From positions 186,001-250,000 of the forward strand of contig JABYQS010000013.1 of assembly GCA_022592435.1 (NCBI GenBank): a stretch of 64,000 nt of DNA, in the 5' to 3' direction. Every line of letters begins with the position of its first letter. Position 1 is the first letter of the stretch. Made by a program: the position numbers and the translations under genes. A model generated the notes under the pieces. It had not been told where the DNA came from. It made no database searches and was given only the letters and a program-made list of their open reading frames with translations. The stretch is from Cerioporus squamosus. Its lineage: Eukaryota; Basidiomycota; Agaricomycetes; Polyporales; Polyporaceae. Of the stretch, positions 23,501 to 34,712 are shown piece by piece.

Positions 23501-26500
23501 GTGGCTTGCCTTCGGCATGTGGACCTTTGAGCAAACCCGTCCATAGCCTCAGGATGAATTTCGGAGGCCCATCGAACACGTCGAAGAAACGGGCAGCAAG
23601 GATATACGCAGTGCACTTCACCAGCGGGTCCTCACTACCGATGAAGAGCCAAGCGCACTTAATAATATCCTTCTTCGCATCCTGGAGGAGTTCGGAGTAG
23701 TGCTGCACCATGACTGTGGTAAGACGGAGTAGTTCGATTTTGAAGGCGTCGTCGGCGCCGGGGAAGGCAGCCAAGAACGACGCGGTCTCCGAGGATGAGA
23801 GAGGTTGCCAGATGCGCGCGTGGATGCGTTCAACCAAGTCCGAATCCAAGAGGCCAGTCTTCGACGGCGAATGAGTGGCATGCATGAGGAGAGTGGGGGT
23901 GACAACGTATTGAAGAAACAAGGCCTTCTGCGACCAACTGTACGACGGATCGTCAAACCATATGAGGAACCGTAGGAGCACGTTTCGCCGGAATGCGAGG
24001 TTCTCGCTCAAGGCGACGTGACGGTAAAGGAATTGGATGACACTGACGACGTCGAGCGGCTGACGGCGGATGAAGATGTTGACGAGCTCGAATAGGATGT
24101 CAATGCGGGGAGACTGCTCAAGAGCTTGCTTGAAGATGGAGAGCATGAGTGTATACTTCTGCAATAAGTCCGCAGAGGGGAGGTGGGCGGAGTCGGAGGA
24201 GAGGTCCGCCTTCCATAATGCAACGACGGCGTCGACAGCGTGCTGATTGTCCAACACCCACCCAGGGACGAGCTCCGCGAGATCTGAACAGAGCAGCAAG
24301 CCAGGCATGACGAGGTTCGGATCCCTTCCCTCGAGGCACTTCGTCACGAGCTGCGCTGTCCTCGCATTAAGTTCCCGGAGCACATTGGGAGCGAGATTGG
24401 CACGAAGGATACTCCTCAGCGTACGGATTTGCATCGGAAACGCGAGGTGACGCATGAAGTAGTCCATAGCCTCCGCAGGGTACCGGTCCAGGTATTTAGC
24501 GAGTGGTGCGGAGAACGGGCTCTCCCCGGAGAAGTGTAGCGCGGATTCTGTCTGCACGATCGCGTTGACAAGGTTCTCGAGGAAGATGTTGGCTGCTGAC
24601 GGAAGAAGATGGAAGATGTTCGCCAGACAAACCAGCTTCTTGATCCCTTCGTTCTCCATCAGAGGCAGCCTCGACGACGCTTGTAGCATCTGCGGATCGG
24701 CAACAATGCGGAAGTGATCAAGCAGTTTGTGACCTATTTCGACCTTGAAGTAGTTCGTGAGCAGCTCCAACAGTCGCGCGAGTCCTTCCAACCCCGGTAT
24801 AGAGAGGCGCTTCGGGTCTGCGAGGTTCATGAGGATAGGTCGCAGACCTGTCTGCAGCAGCTCCTTGGGCAGCCGAGCTTGGTGCGTCAGAACCATGCGC
24901 AGACCTTCGTGCGCCACGTCCTTCACCTCAGGAATAGGCGAGTACAGAGATTTGAAGTACACTGTAGTCACCCTACCAAGAAGATTCAGCGGTAAGCAGC
25001 GAACTCAAGGATGACTGCACTGACCTCTGCCGCGTCTGGTGTTGCTTCGAGAAGAAGTCCGTCATGGGCATCGATGCAGTTAGTAGCTTGATGCATGCGA
25101 CCCGGAGCTTGATAATCTCTAACGAGCTCTGACGAGGGTTGTTGCGGCCTACTAGCGCCATGTCGTCGGCGTCGGCCAGCGCGAGCGTCTCGTGAAGCAG
25201 TCGGAGGAGTTCGTCGTTCAGCTCGGGCAGAGGAGGATTCAAGCTGATGCAGTAACGAATGCCCTCTATCATGCCAATCTGGAGGGGGAATGGAAGGGCA
25301 CGGAGGGGTTTCGTGTAAATCGACGCCAGCATACGATCGCGATGAGGCATGAGCAGGTCGACGATACTCTTCCCGCTCAACTCTGCAAGCAGAGCGATGC
25401 ATTTCTGGGCGGCCTGGCGGACGATCGGGTTGGCGCTGGACAACTCTGAAAAGAACAGCCCCACGACCAGCATGATCTTGTTCTCGCGGACCTGCTCTCC
25501 GTCATTCGCCTGCGAGTCCTCAGTGCTCACGCGCAGAACGCGAGTGAGAACATCGATGACCGAGTCCGCATCGTGAGACATGTCATGGGGCATATCCTTC
25601 AAGACGTGCAACAGCATGCGGACGAGGTCGACCTCCCGGTCATTGACCCAGCGAATGCCCAGTTCTGGGATGTCAGTCATGACCCTTATGCCCCCGCAAC
25701 CGGCGCTCCTCCGGACCCAAGCTTCCTCCAGGCACAAGGAGAGGAAACGGCTGGCAATCTGGTGCAGAGTTGCGACGACATCGTTGATGGCTACCTCGGA
25801 CGTGGCAGCCATGGCAACCAGCTCGCGGAGGGAGGAGCTGACGAGCTCCAATGCACGCTTCGCCTCGTCAGGTTTGTCGCGGGACACTCCGTGCTCCAGG
25901 GCGTTCAGGTAGCAAGTGAACACCGCGCTAGAGTAACGCCGAGTGATCGCGTCCTTGACAGCGTATCGTCGCACTTCCGACGAGAACAGGAAGCGCGAGA
26001 CCTCCATCAAAGTCTTCTCGGCCTTCTCCTGGATGTCGGGAAGGTGGAGAGCGTCGTACATGCTCTCCAGGCACCTGGTGAAGAGCTCTTCCCGTTCGCG
26101 ACCTCTGACTCCCTGCGCTCATCTACATTAGACTCCAAGAACCGTGGACTAGGTACGAACACAAACCTCGTGCATGACCAGAACCAAACATTGCTCGAGG
26201 TAACTGTAGGCATGTGCCCGCTGTTGCGAAGCCGCCTTGTGGTTGCGGAAGATTTCGATAGATGCCGTCGCAACTGGTGTGAGCTCAATGGAACCGAACT
26301 GGGGTCCAAAGGAGAATCGCGCCTTGACCCGGTCGAGATGTTGGTGGTACGAGAAGGAGGGCTCCTTCTCCAGAAGCTTGCGGTTCCGTCCCCCCAACTT
26401 GCCCAGAATACGGATAGTGGTGTGAGAGTGATGGTGGTTAGCAGGCATGGGCTTGAGAAGGTCGTGGAGAGCCTCCATCAGCTCCCTGAGAACGATGTTC

Positions 26501-29045
26501 AGCGTAGGGTCGAGGAAGTCTGGAGTCAGGTTGTCAATACAGAGCTCGAGCGTGCGCAAGCCCTGGGAGACCAGCTCTGGAGTACCGCGCAGTGCGAGTA
26601 CAAGTGGCTGCATGAGATACGAGAGATATGGGAGGAGATGGGTCAAGCGGAGAGGAACCGTCAAGCACAGTTCGACAATCATGTCTCGACTGAGTCCCTC
26701 GGAAGACTGGAGTTGTCGATTGAGGCAATCAAGCATCTCGGGGAGGAGGGGAAGAACTTCCTTGTACAGTAGTTCGAAGCGACCCCCGCCCCCACCGATC
26801 GCCCGGAAGAGGCCACGGAGCAGGTGGAAGTAATTCGTCGGCTTCGATGACTTGGCTGCAAGGGGGAAGCAATCCATAATCAACTTGCCGAGGTGTGAAG
26901 CTAAGATGGATTCGTTCAGCTGAGGATGGGTGGTTACGGCCTGGAATGTCATCTTGAACATGCGAATGGCTACTGCGGCCGCTTGATCGTCGTACTCGCC
27001 GAGCTCAGGCAAGCGGTCAATGAGATAACGGAGGATAATTGCGACCAGGGTGGGGGAGGTCGCTTCCCTGGCGAAGAGCAGAGTCGCGAGATGCATGAGT
27101 ACAGGACGCTTCTCCGCAGAAGCGAAGTAGAAGGCGATCTTCTGCGTCCACACTTCCTGGAAAACGTGCAAGTTGATCTCGACCATAGCGCCACCCAGTC
27201 GCTCTAGAGCATCGTGCGCCTCCCTGGGGTCAGGATCAAAGAAGGCCATTGCTCGAACGCAGCCATCGAACATCCGCGCGATCAAAGCGCCGTCAGGGAC
27301 CGGAGCATCGCACTTCTTCAGCCCTACGATCAGGGTATGGAAGCCGTGGAACAGTGTGCGGAGCAAGTTGCGATACTCTGTATACACGGAATTAGTCATG
27401 AACGACGCAGTCTGGGGCCGTTAACGATACATACCAGCCAGGTTCTCCTCAGGCTTCTCCGTGGCATAACATGGAGTGAGTAATGGCCGCGACTTCTCGA
27501 TTACAGCAAAGTCGTTGAAGTCATTGGGAGCGTCCTTGTCCTTGGTCCGGCGAGTAAGCTTCTCCACCTGCACCGAAACCAGGGAGTCGACCTTATCCAC
27601 GCCAGCCTCGAGCAACGTGTTCAACACCCGAGCAGCGTTCTGGTGGGTGTCTTTCGTTATCTCGACCTCAACCAGGTTGAATATCATTTTCGCAGATATG
27701 GTATGAGCGTGTGTGGAGAGGAACGGGTTGTGGAGATGCTGAACATAGACAGCAAAGATGCGAGAAATGTTTGCAGGTGTAAGGTCCGCGCGGAGGTGAT
27801 GGAGGAGGTCCGCAACAGCACTGAACAGACTCGCACTATGGTTGGAGTTAGCACACTGCCTTATTTCCTACGAAAGCAATATATACGCACCGGAAGATCT
27901 CGCGGCCGCCAACAGAGGTGCCCAAGAGGACACGCTCATCGAGCAGCTTCTCAATATGAGGGAGCAGTGCGCGCTTGTGGTTTGTGGTCGTGAGATGTCT
28001 CAGCAGAGGGATGAGCTCCTAAGGCTTGTTCAGAATGCCATCGGCATGACGTATCACAACAATCAGCGCACCTTGCGGGCACTAATGGCCATTGCTGGAC
28101 AATCCTGGAAGAGCCTAAGCAAAGCAAGGGCAAGCTTCTCCCCCTCGGCGTCGTACGGCTCAGGCATGCCTCTGATGAGGTAGAGAGTTGACGAGATGAC
28201 CTTCACCTGCGAGACAATGTAATCGGTGTATAGCTGGGTGTTCTTGATGGTAGCGGACATCCCGGCCCAGACACCACCCATGGCTTCATGGTCCTCGCGC
28301 GCCTTCTGCTGGGCGGGGGGCTGCAACTCACTATACTCGAGCAAGCGAGGGATGAGCGACGGTAAGTGAGGCAAGACACCGTTTCGGTTCAGTTGCAAGA
28401 AGGTGACGAGGAGCAAGTTGGTCTCCGAGAGAACTTTGAAGCTACGGATGGCAGGAAGAGCGGTGGCCGCGTCGAGCTCGTGCGAGTCTTCGGAGAATGC
28501 CTCGACTAGAAGGCCCTTGAGGTTCTCGACGAGCTGCAAGAAGATGGCCATGAAGTCGGAGAAAACCTCTTCGTGAAATTGTCGAAGTCCGCGCATCAGG
28601 TCGTTCATCATCTTGCAAGATGTCGTCCCCATTTCTTCGTTGTCGTGACGAAGGAGGTAGAGCAGACCATGAAACAGCGGTAGGACCTGCGGCCGAACAA
28701 CTTCGATGAAGGGGATGCGGTGTAGTATCTCCAGGAGTGTGCGGCGAAATTGGAACTCGACGCTGTCCTTCTGGAAAGATGGTTCACCCGAGCGCAATAT
28801 CTCGAGGAGTACGGGGATCATATGGGGAAGAACACGGTTCTCAGCCTCCCTGCTGACGGTGTCAATCATTTCGCGGAGCTCACACGCAACTGTGAGCTTG
28901 GTGCGGAGGTCTGAGACATGTAATGAGGCCGACGCGAAGGGAGAGTTGTCCAGTAATACGACGCACCTATGCCTGGGTCCGCGACTCGTGCGGCACGCAT
29001 CTCCAACTCTGCGGCCGTGTGCATTTGGGAAGTGGTATCCATCAT
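17507..29045 (-). CDS. tra1: TRA1/TRRAP, PIKK-family pseudokinase of SAGA and NuA4 (one frame break)
   Basis: Activator-binding scaffold of the SAGA and NuA4 acetyltransferases. Exons: 29045-28967, 28910-28072, 28018-27891, 27835-27435, 27377-26167, 26112-25025, 24972-22942, 22888-19913, 19860-19773, 19713-19457, 19406-19305, 19247-19047, 18992-18790, 18735-18498, 18447-18361, 18307-18130, 18076-17925, 17868-17695, 17638-17507. That is about 3521 residues (yeast Tra1 is about 3740). Long HEAT-repeat N-terminal region, FAT domain in the 2976-nt exon, then a PI3K-like domain. Where active PIKKs have the catalytic Asp/Asn loop and DFG it reads IGSRLPSRLHWSRATGQI, so it is a pseudokinase as in all Tra1 proteins. 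The FATC end is NLMKMGETYVPWF. The summed exons are one base short of an intact frame. The break maps to a run of four C on the coding strand near 23300. Confidence 0.93.
23298..23306 (-). other. tra1: Apparent single-base deletion in TRA1
   Basis: On the coding strand the upstream frame reads ALFVP and then stops at 23283-23285. The downstream frame reads HIVNHLTKLGLTP, which is the expected Tra1 continuation. The two meet at GTCCCCAT; one more C would join them as VPHIVNH. No splice sites nearby restore the frame while keeping both conserved segments. Confidence 0.85.
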
Positions 29046-29858
29046 GGGCTACAGCATAGACAGAGCAAGAAAGCAAAGACGACGAAGAGGAGATGTAGAG
29101 GGGAGCTGGAGAACAGAAAGGGAACGACTGTGGCTGAAATGCCCGCGGCGACGCGGGGTGGTGGTCGAAAGGCACAAAGGGACGCGCGCGCGAGCATGGT
29201 CACTATCGGCACGTGATCCGGTGCGCGACCGCGAACTTCAAGTTCGAAGAGGTTCAGACTTTCACCCAACTCGAGCCACGGCTTGACCACGCTGTCGTTG
29301 ATGTGGGTCCTGCATATCTGGATTCGCATCTTCCTGGCAAGAGCGGCGGAACTCGAGCATCTTTCAGCACAACCGCGGTAAGATCATGTGCAGACAGTGG
29401 TCGAAGTTCCATCCAGTAGCTGAGTAACGGTTTGTCTTGGGTTTGTCTGCGACCAGTCTACTCAAGGCCTTACGGGTCGCTAACAATGTAACGTTGCTGA
29501 GCCTAACTCGCATGTCGAGTGCGGCGGCTGCGCGACGGCGGTGTACATGAGCATTGCTGTAGGTCTCCGGACCTGACGCTAGTTTCGATCATACTACGTG
29601 TTGATCGAGGGTTTCATCACCAGTATACTTGATGTGTTAAAATACCCGACGGCACCCGTGCTCTCTTCGACGACCGACCTCCTCCATGTTCTGACTTCAC
29701 CCTGGTCTTCCTGGTCGGTCGGCCCTCTGTAGCTCTCTTCCTAGTCCATTCGTTCACCGTCGAGCTGGTCTCTCGCGCGTTCAGCTGGACTGTTCCGACC
29801 TTTCTTCTGGCTGGACCTTTCATGCTGTGTCAACGAGGCCTCTACAGAAATACGACGA
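29046..29858. promoter_or_regulatory. Divergent intergenic region between TRA1 and the membrane-protein gene
   Basis: 813 bp between divergent start codons. It includes a CACGTG palindrome at 29210-29215. From about 29620 the + strand is pyrimidine-rich, as is common before Agaricomycete start codons. Open frames here have no recognisable motif. I see no RNA gene. Confidence 0.5.
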
Positions 29859-32442
29859 ATGTCGGGCGACCCGCAGACGGCGGTACCCTCTGCTCAAGAT
29901 GTTGGAAGTGCTTTTGCGAAGGAGTTCCTGGTGCATCCCGATTTGTGAGTCTTCTTGATGGGCTACCGTGCGCGTCACTGTCATTCAACGTTCTGTCCTC
30001 GCCCAGTCCCGTAATCGCAGGCTTCCTGCTGGGTTGCGTTTTCTGGAGCGGTATCTCTTATGCATGTCGTTCCCGATTCTTTCAAGTGCTGGGGCGCGTA
30101 TGCTGGAACTTCATCTGGCGGGCGGGTCGGGCTCAGGCCGACTCCTCCGATATTGAGGCGCAGCCGGCTTCTTCAGATATCGAGAAGAAGCCGCAGCGAC
30201 CCCAAAGCAAACTTTCTGCCATCCATCGTGTCTCTAACGAAGCTGCTTTGACATTCACCCTGAACTTATGCTTCGCTTTCGCTGGGTTTGCCGAGTTTTG
30301 CTCCCTGCTTGCATTTAACTCGAATGGAGACACTGCGTGTGGTAAGCTTCAAACAACAGTCTGCACTGTGCGCATCGAGGCTTGACGTTGTGATACCAAT
30401 AGCATTCACCGTGGCGTGGGGAAGCATGGCGGCCCAAGCTGCCCGACTAATTGGACTGGTGATGCTTATGCTCGAATTGCATCGTCGTCGTGTGAGCAGC
30501 GTGGAGTTCTATGGCTTATGTGCTGCGATGGTTGTTGGCCTATGTGAGTCTGCTTCTTCCTGACCATACAATGAGCATCCAACGTACTGATACGCTTAGC
30601 CTTCATATTGGCCTTTACTGCCACTAACACGGGAGGTGTTATCCCAGTTCCTCCTTTGAATGTATCGTTTTGCACCAGGATGCTGTGAGTAATCTACAAT
30701 TTCTATGCTTTGCGCTCTACTGAATGTGTCTGCTAGATTCGTGCCTACCTCGCTGCTGTCATCATTCTGGTTCATCATTCTGGAGCTGCATATGGGCGGC
30801 CAGTTTCTGGGCTGGGATGCCTACAAGATGAGCTTCAGAGCGATGCTCTCAGAGTCAGCCAATGTCCATGTCGCACGCGCATGCAGCCTGTTACTCCTCG
30901 ACGTGCTAACGGTGGTGCCCAATGCAATGGACACCAATAGGTTGGCTCAGTTCATTCCATTGAGCATTGGTGCCCTAGTTGTGCTAGGTAGGCTGCCTTT
31001 CGACCTTGTCATCGCAGTGCTCAACCTCCATCACAGGCGTTTATAATCATACGACGAGGGACAGCTCTGCAGAGCCCGTTTCGAGGGAACCGACGCCCGC
31101 GCCATCCGCGCCCCTCGCTCGGTCACCTCACCCCTTGCCAACCCACCTGCCAGTCTTGCAACCGCCCACTGCTGCTGCGGTCACGCGCAGCCCAGTACCG
31201 AGTTTCGAAGAGCAGAACCAGGGGTATGATGTACTCGTCCTGGGCAGTGCCGTAGTTCCTGGGGCTCAACTTGGTATGCCCGCGGACCGTCAACCCGTCA
31301 TCGTCCCCAACAGCACCCCACCACGGATTGGTGATGCATCAGTCTTCGGCGAATACCAGGCGAGGCAGATACTGCCGTTCCAAGTGCAGTATGCTGAGCA
31401 GCTGGAGAGACATGTCCATACCGGCCCTATAGTCCGTCCCATCCGCCAGAAGCGAAAGCGTCCACACGTCCAGGTCGTCATCGAGGATCTGGAACGACAA
31501 GAGCAGTCGAGGGCGAGACCCAGCATAATCGGCTCCGACATTCTCCGCATGCCTTCCGCCGCGACGACCACTTCAAGAGCAGACATGAAGCCATGGTCGC
31601 CCAACTCGAACGCAACAGTGTCGGACTACACCTCTCGCGGTTCGTCGGATGCTGTGACTCCTAGCACCCGGACGCCGACCACAACGAGGGATTCTACCAT
31701 GTCGATGTTAACGCCTTCCCATGATCGTTCCCTCAGCAGCGGTTCTCGCGTAGTCCTCTCCAACGCGATGTCTCGCCAGGCGAGTAGAAGGAAGCTGCGC
31801 TCACCAGGCGAAGCGTCCCTCAAGCTACCATGGCGTTCAGCTCCGCGAACATCGTTCGCGTCAGGGCGTACATTCGGTGGACGGGATGAACTTCCCATCG
31901 TTGTCGAAGGTCCTCCGGAGGGCTCATCAGGCTCCCGTCGGACAAGCCGTACGTCTGCTGCCGCAACGAAGCAGATGGTGATCAGCCGACCCCATTCTCT
32001 CCGTTCTATGCGACCCTCGAGCCCTCAGCCTTCGCGCATGGGCATGCAGCTCCCTGCAGTCCCAACGAGCAGTCGTCCATCGTCTTCGCAATTGCTGACA
32101 GTGCCAGAGCACTTCCGGTCTCCTATACACCCTCCAGAGTCGCCTTCCAGAATCCGTCCCTCTTCGCAGTACATCGTCCCGACGCCATCGTTCCCCACTT
32201 CCCCTCCGCCTAGTGCTCATGAACGCGTGCAGGGCTCCGGCAAACTGCGTGGTCCACGCTCGCCTCCGATGTCAAGCTCTACTCCGAATTTCCGGAGTGC
32301 CAGTGGTTGGCCCTCCGCGGAACAGCCTTCGAGGGAGGAATTCCAAGGGCATACCCGTAGACGCAGCGGCAGCTGTCCAGAACTCCCCCCTCTAGACTTG
32401 CCTGCGACGATGTTGCGGCACATCACTTCCATCAAGCGGTAG
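29859..32442 (+). CDS. Seven-helix-like membrane protein with long disordered cytoplasmic tail
   Basis: Function not recognised. Exons are 29859-29944, 30007-30341, 30403-30543, 30600-30684, 30737-30987 and 31037-32442, giving 767 residues. The first about 300 residues contain roughly seven hydrophobic segments, beginning VIAGFLLGCVFWSG, FTLNLCFAFAGFAEF, AFTVAWGSMAAQAARL, FYGLCAAMVVGLSFILAF, LLSSFWFIILEL, ARACSLLLLDVL and LAQFIPLSIGALVVL. A hydrophilic loop of about 60 residues with two SSDIE copies separates the first two. The last about 470 residues are Ser/Pro/Arg-rich with many short RRxS-type clusters (possible phosphosites) and are probably disordered. The layout resembles fungal seven-helix receptor-like proteins, but no family motif proves it. 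The alternative ATG at 29823 is in another frame and not used. Introns keep frame throughout. Confidence 0.72.
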
Positions 32443-32915
32443 TGATCTCTGCCGTCTGTACAGGGGGCTTCGTATCCCAGACTATGACCTTGGGAAGACT
32501 GTACACGTCCTTGCGATGACCGTCATGACTGGCCCTGCATGCATGTGGATACCACTAGTACTCTTGTAGCCCATTCCCCAGTAATTACTGTACGAGCACG
32601 CGCTGTACATAGTTGTTACGCTCTTTGATACTTAGTCCTTGTCCCTGAGCCCGCCAGGGTGCGATCCGGCTAATTTTTGATACTGTATCGAGACTGCGAG
32701 TGAGTCGTCGCGGTGTGCTGCGTCCATGACCATTGACCATGGTCTGCTGTGCAGCGCGGGCCCGTGATGTCAGTGCGCTGCGGGCGCCTCGGCAGTCATT
32801 ATCTTCTGGTCCTTACACCCATCTGTCCTCGCCTCACTCCTGCCTTTGCTCACCCTCGCGGACATATACTCTCTAGATCTACTAATTATTTTGCTCTCCA
32901 TATTCTCGACAAAAG
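32443..32915. other. Intergenic region upstream of the verprolin gene
   Basis: 473 bp following the stop of the membrane protein. It presumably holds that gene's 3' untranslated region and the verprolin promoter, with an AT-richer stretch (GACATATACTCTCTAG) around 32859-32875. No coding exon or RNA gene was recognised. Confidence 0.4.
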
Positions 32916-34284
32916 ATGGCGTCAGCTGAGCTGCTGGCGCAAATCCAAGCCGGCAAGAGGCTGAAGAAGGCTACCACCAACGACCGCAGTGCGCCCGCTA
33001 TCGAAACGCCTAAGGGGGGTGGGGACGGGAGATCTGGAATGGGAGCACCCGCAATTCCGATGGCCGCCTCAGCATCTGGTGGTGCAGGTCCACCCCAGCT
33101 GGGTGGTCTGTTTGCCGGTGGGATGCCCAAGTTGAAGCCCGCCGGACAGAGCTCGCTAGGTACGTCGACAACCAAACAACGCACGATATGAAACACTAAT
33201 GGCAAAGTGGTCAGGCAAACTTCCAACATTGGGCAAACCACCGTCGGTACCAGGACGTGGGCCACCGTCCGCACCTGCTGCCCCGCCACCGCCTCCCAAC
33301 CGACCCTCTTCCGTGAAGCCAGCTGCACCGCCGCCTCCGGCCCCGCCCGCTCGGTCTGCTCCCACTTTGCCTGCGCGAAATGCACCCACTCCCCCTGTAG
33401 TCCCGAGCGCGCCTGCACCTCCTCCGCGCAAGGTACCTCCCCCTCCCCCTCGGCCTACTTCATCTCATGCGGCGCCACCGGCTATACCTCCTCGCACTTC
33501 CTCGCCTTCTACTCATGGCAGAGCGGCACCGGAAACCCCTCCTAGACCAGGGTCGGCTCTCCATCGCAAGGTCCCCGCTCCACCGACGACCCCGGGAAGA
33601 GCGCCCCCGCCTCCACCAGCCAGACCTTCCTCTATGCAGCATTCCGAGAGCAGCCCCGGTACGCCTGTACGTGCAGTACCCCCTCCTCCGCCCGCTCGGA
33701 AGTCTGGGCTTGCGCCTCCCCCGCCCCCAGTCCGTCCGAGGGCAAACTCAGACGTAGGGAGTGCATCAGCAGCAGCACCTCCACCTCCTGCGAGGCGAAC
33801 GCCAGCTGCTCCTTCTGCTCCTCCCCCGCCGCCGCCCGGTCCGTCTCCTGCTGCACGTCGTAGCGCACCGCCCGCGGCACCTCCACCACCTCCGCCACCT
33901 GGGCCTTCCCCTGCCCGTCACAGTGCAGCTCCCACCACAGCTCCGCCGCCTCCGCCGGGCCCTCCGCCCGTGCGCACGCGGACCACCTCTGGGTCGAGCT
34001 TGAGACCTATGTCGCTCCCAATTCGCGAGTGCCCTCTGGTCTCGTGCCGAAGGCGAATGGAACCTCGGAGCAACGCCGCAAGAGTAAGTCTGCCTGAGTC
34101 TGATATTTCCTGATTCCCACAGCGTCTGACATCTGGATTTGCAGTACCCACGCCCCCACCCAACGTCGGTTCTCATACGTTTGTGGTGTCGGGCTTCCCG
34201 CCGCCTCGACCATTTGCGCCGGGGGTGAGGAAGTACGCGGGCGGTAGACAGAAGGGAAGCAGCTTTGATCTAGGAACGCTGTAG
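32916..34284 (+). CDS. vrp1: Verprolin / WASP-interacting protein (WIP)
   Basis: Actin-binding partner of WASP that promotes Arp2/3-dependent actin assembly at cortical patches. Exons are 32916-33159, 33215-34083 and 34123-34284, giving 424 residues. The N-terminal WH2 motif is clear: ELLAQIQAGKRLKKATTND, followed by GKLPTLGKPP. The middle about 270 residues are poly-proline with many PPPPP and APPPPPAR blocks, expected to bind profilin and SH3 domains. The C-terminus has FVVSGFPPPRPFAPG, like the WASP-binding tail of WIP proteins. The end of exon 2 is doubtful. The proline frame runs into an Arg-rich stretch, while an adjacent frame (NSRVPSGLVPKANG) looks more like a verprolin and joins through a longer 61-nt intron ending at 34144. 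One missing C near 34018 would explain this. Confidence 0.83.
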
Positions 34285-34712
34285 TGTAGCTGTTAACGCG
34301 GACTAATTGATGAAGCCCTCTCGTGCGGCCACGTATGCTCTTCGCTGGAAGGTGGGGTGGCTAGTGTCATGAGGCGTCGAAGAAGGGGGCGCTAGGTCAT
34401 TGGGGGTGGATGATGCGCAGAATGTCCGCGCCATGACCGTGCTAGTGCTATCGAGACACACGGGGGAAGTGTCAGACGTCCTCTACCGCCGCGAGCTCGG
34501 AGGAATTTAGCGAGAGGGAGCAGGCGGTTGGCTGCCTTATTTGGGAGGAATCAGCTGGGCAATCGAGGGCTCGGCTTGTTACATGATCGGGCTTAGAAAC
34601 GCGCACTGGATATATAAGATGGTGACACGTCGACACCTGTGCTCCTATAAACCCCTCGCGGTCGTTGCTACCGCCCAAAATCCTTCTCCTTCCTCTCCTT
34701 TTCTCCTTCACG
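34285..34712 (+). promoter_or_regulatory. Promoter region of the PDI gene with TATA box
   Basis: A consensus TATATAA lies at 34611-34617, about 96 bp before the PDI start codon. An ACGT-core element (GACACGTC) lies just downstream at 34624-34631. The pyrimidine-rich leader CTTCTCCTTCCTCTCC precedes the ATG. This is the clearest core promoter in the window and fits a strongly expressed gene. Confidence 0.6.
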
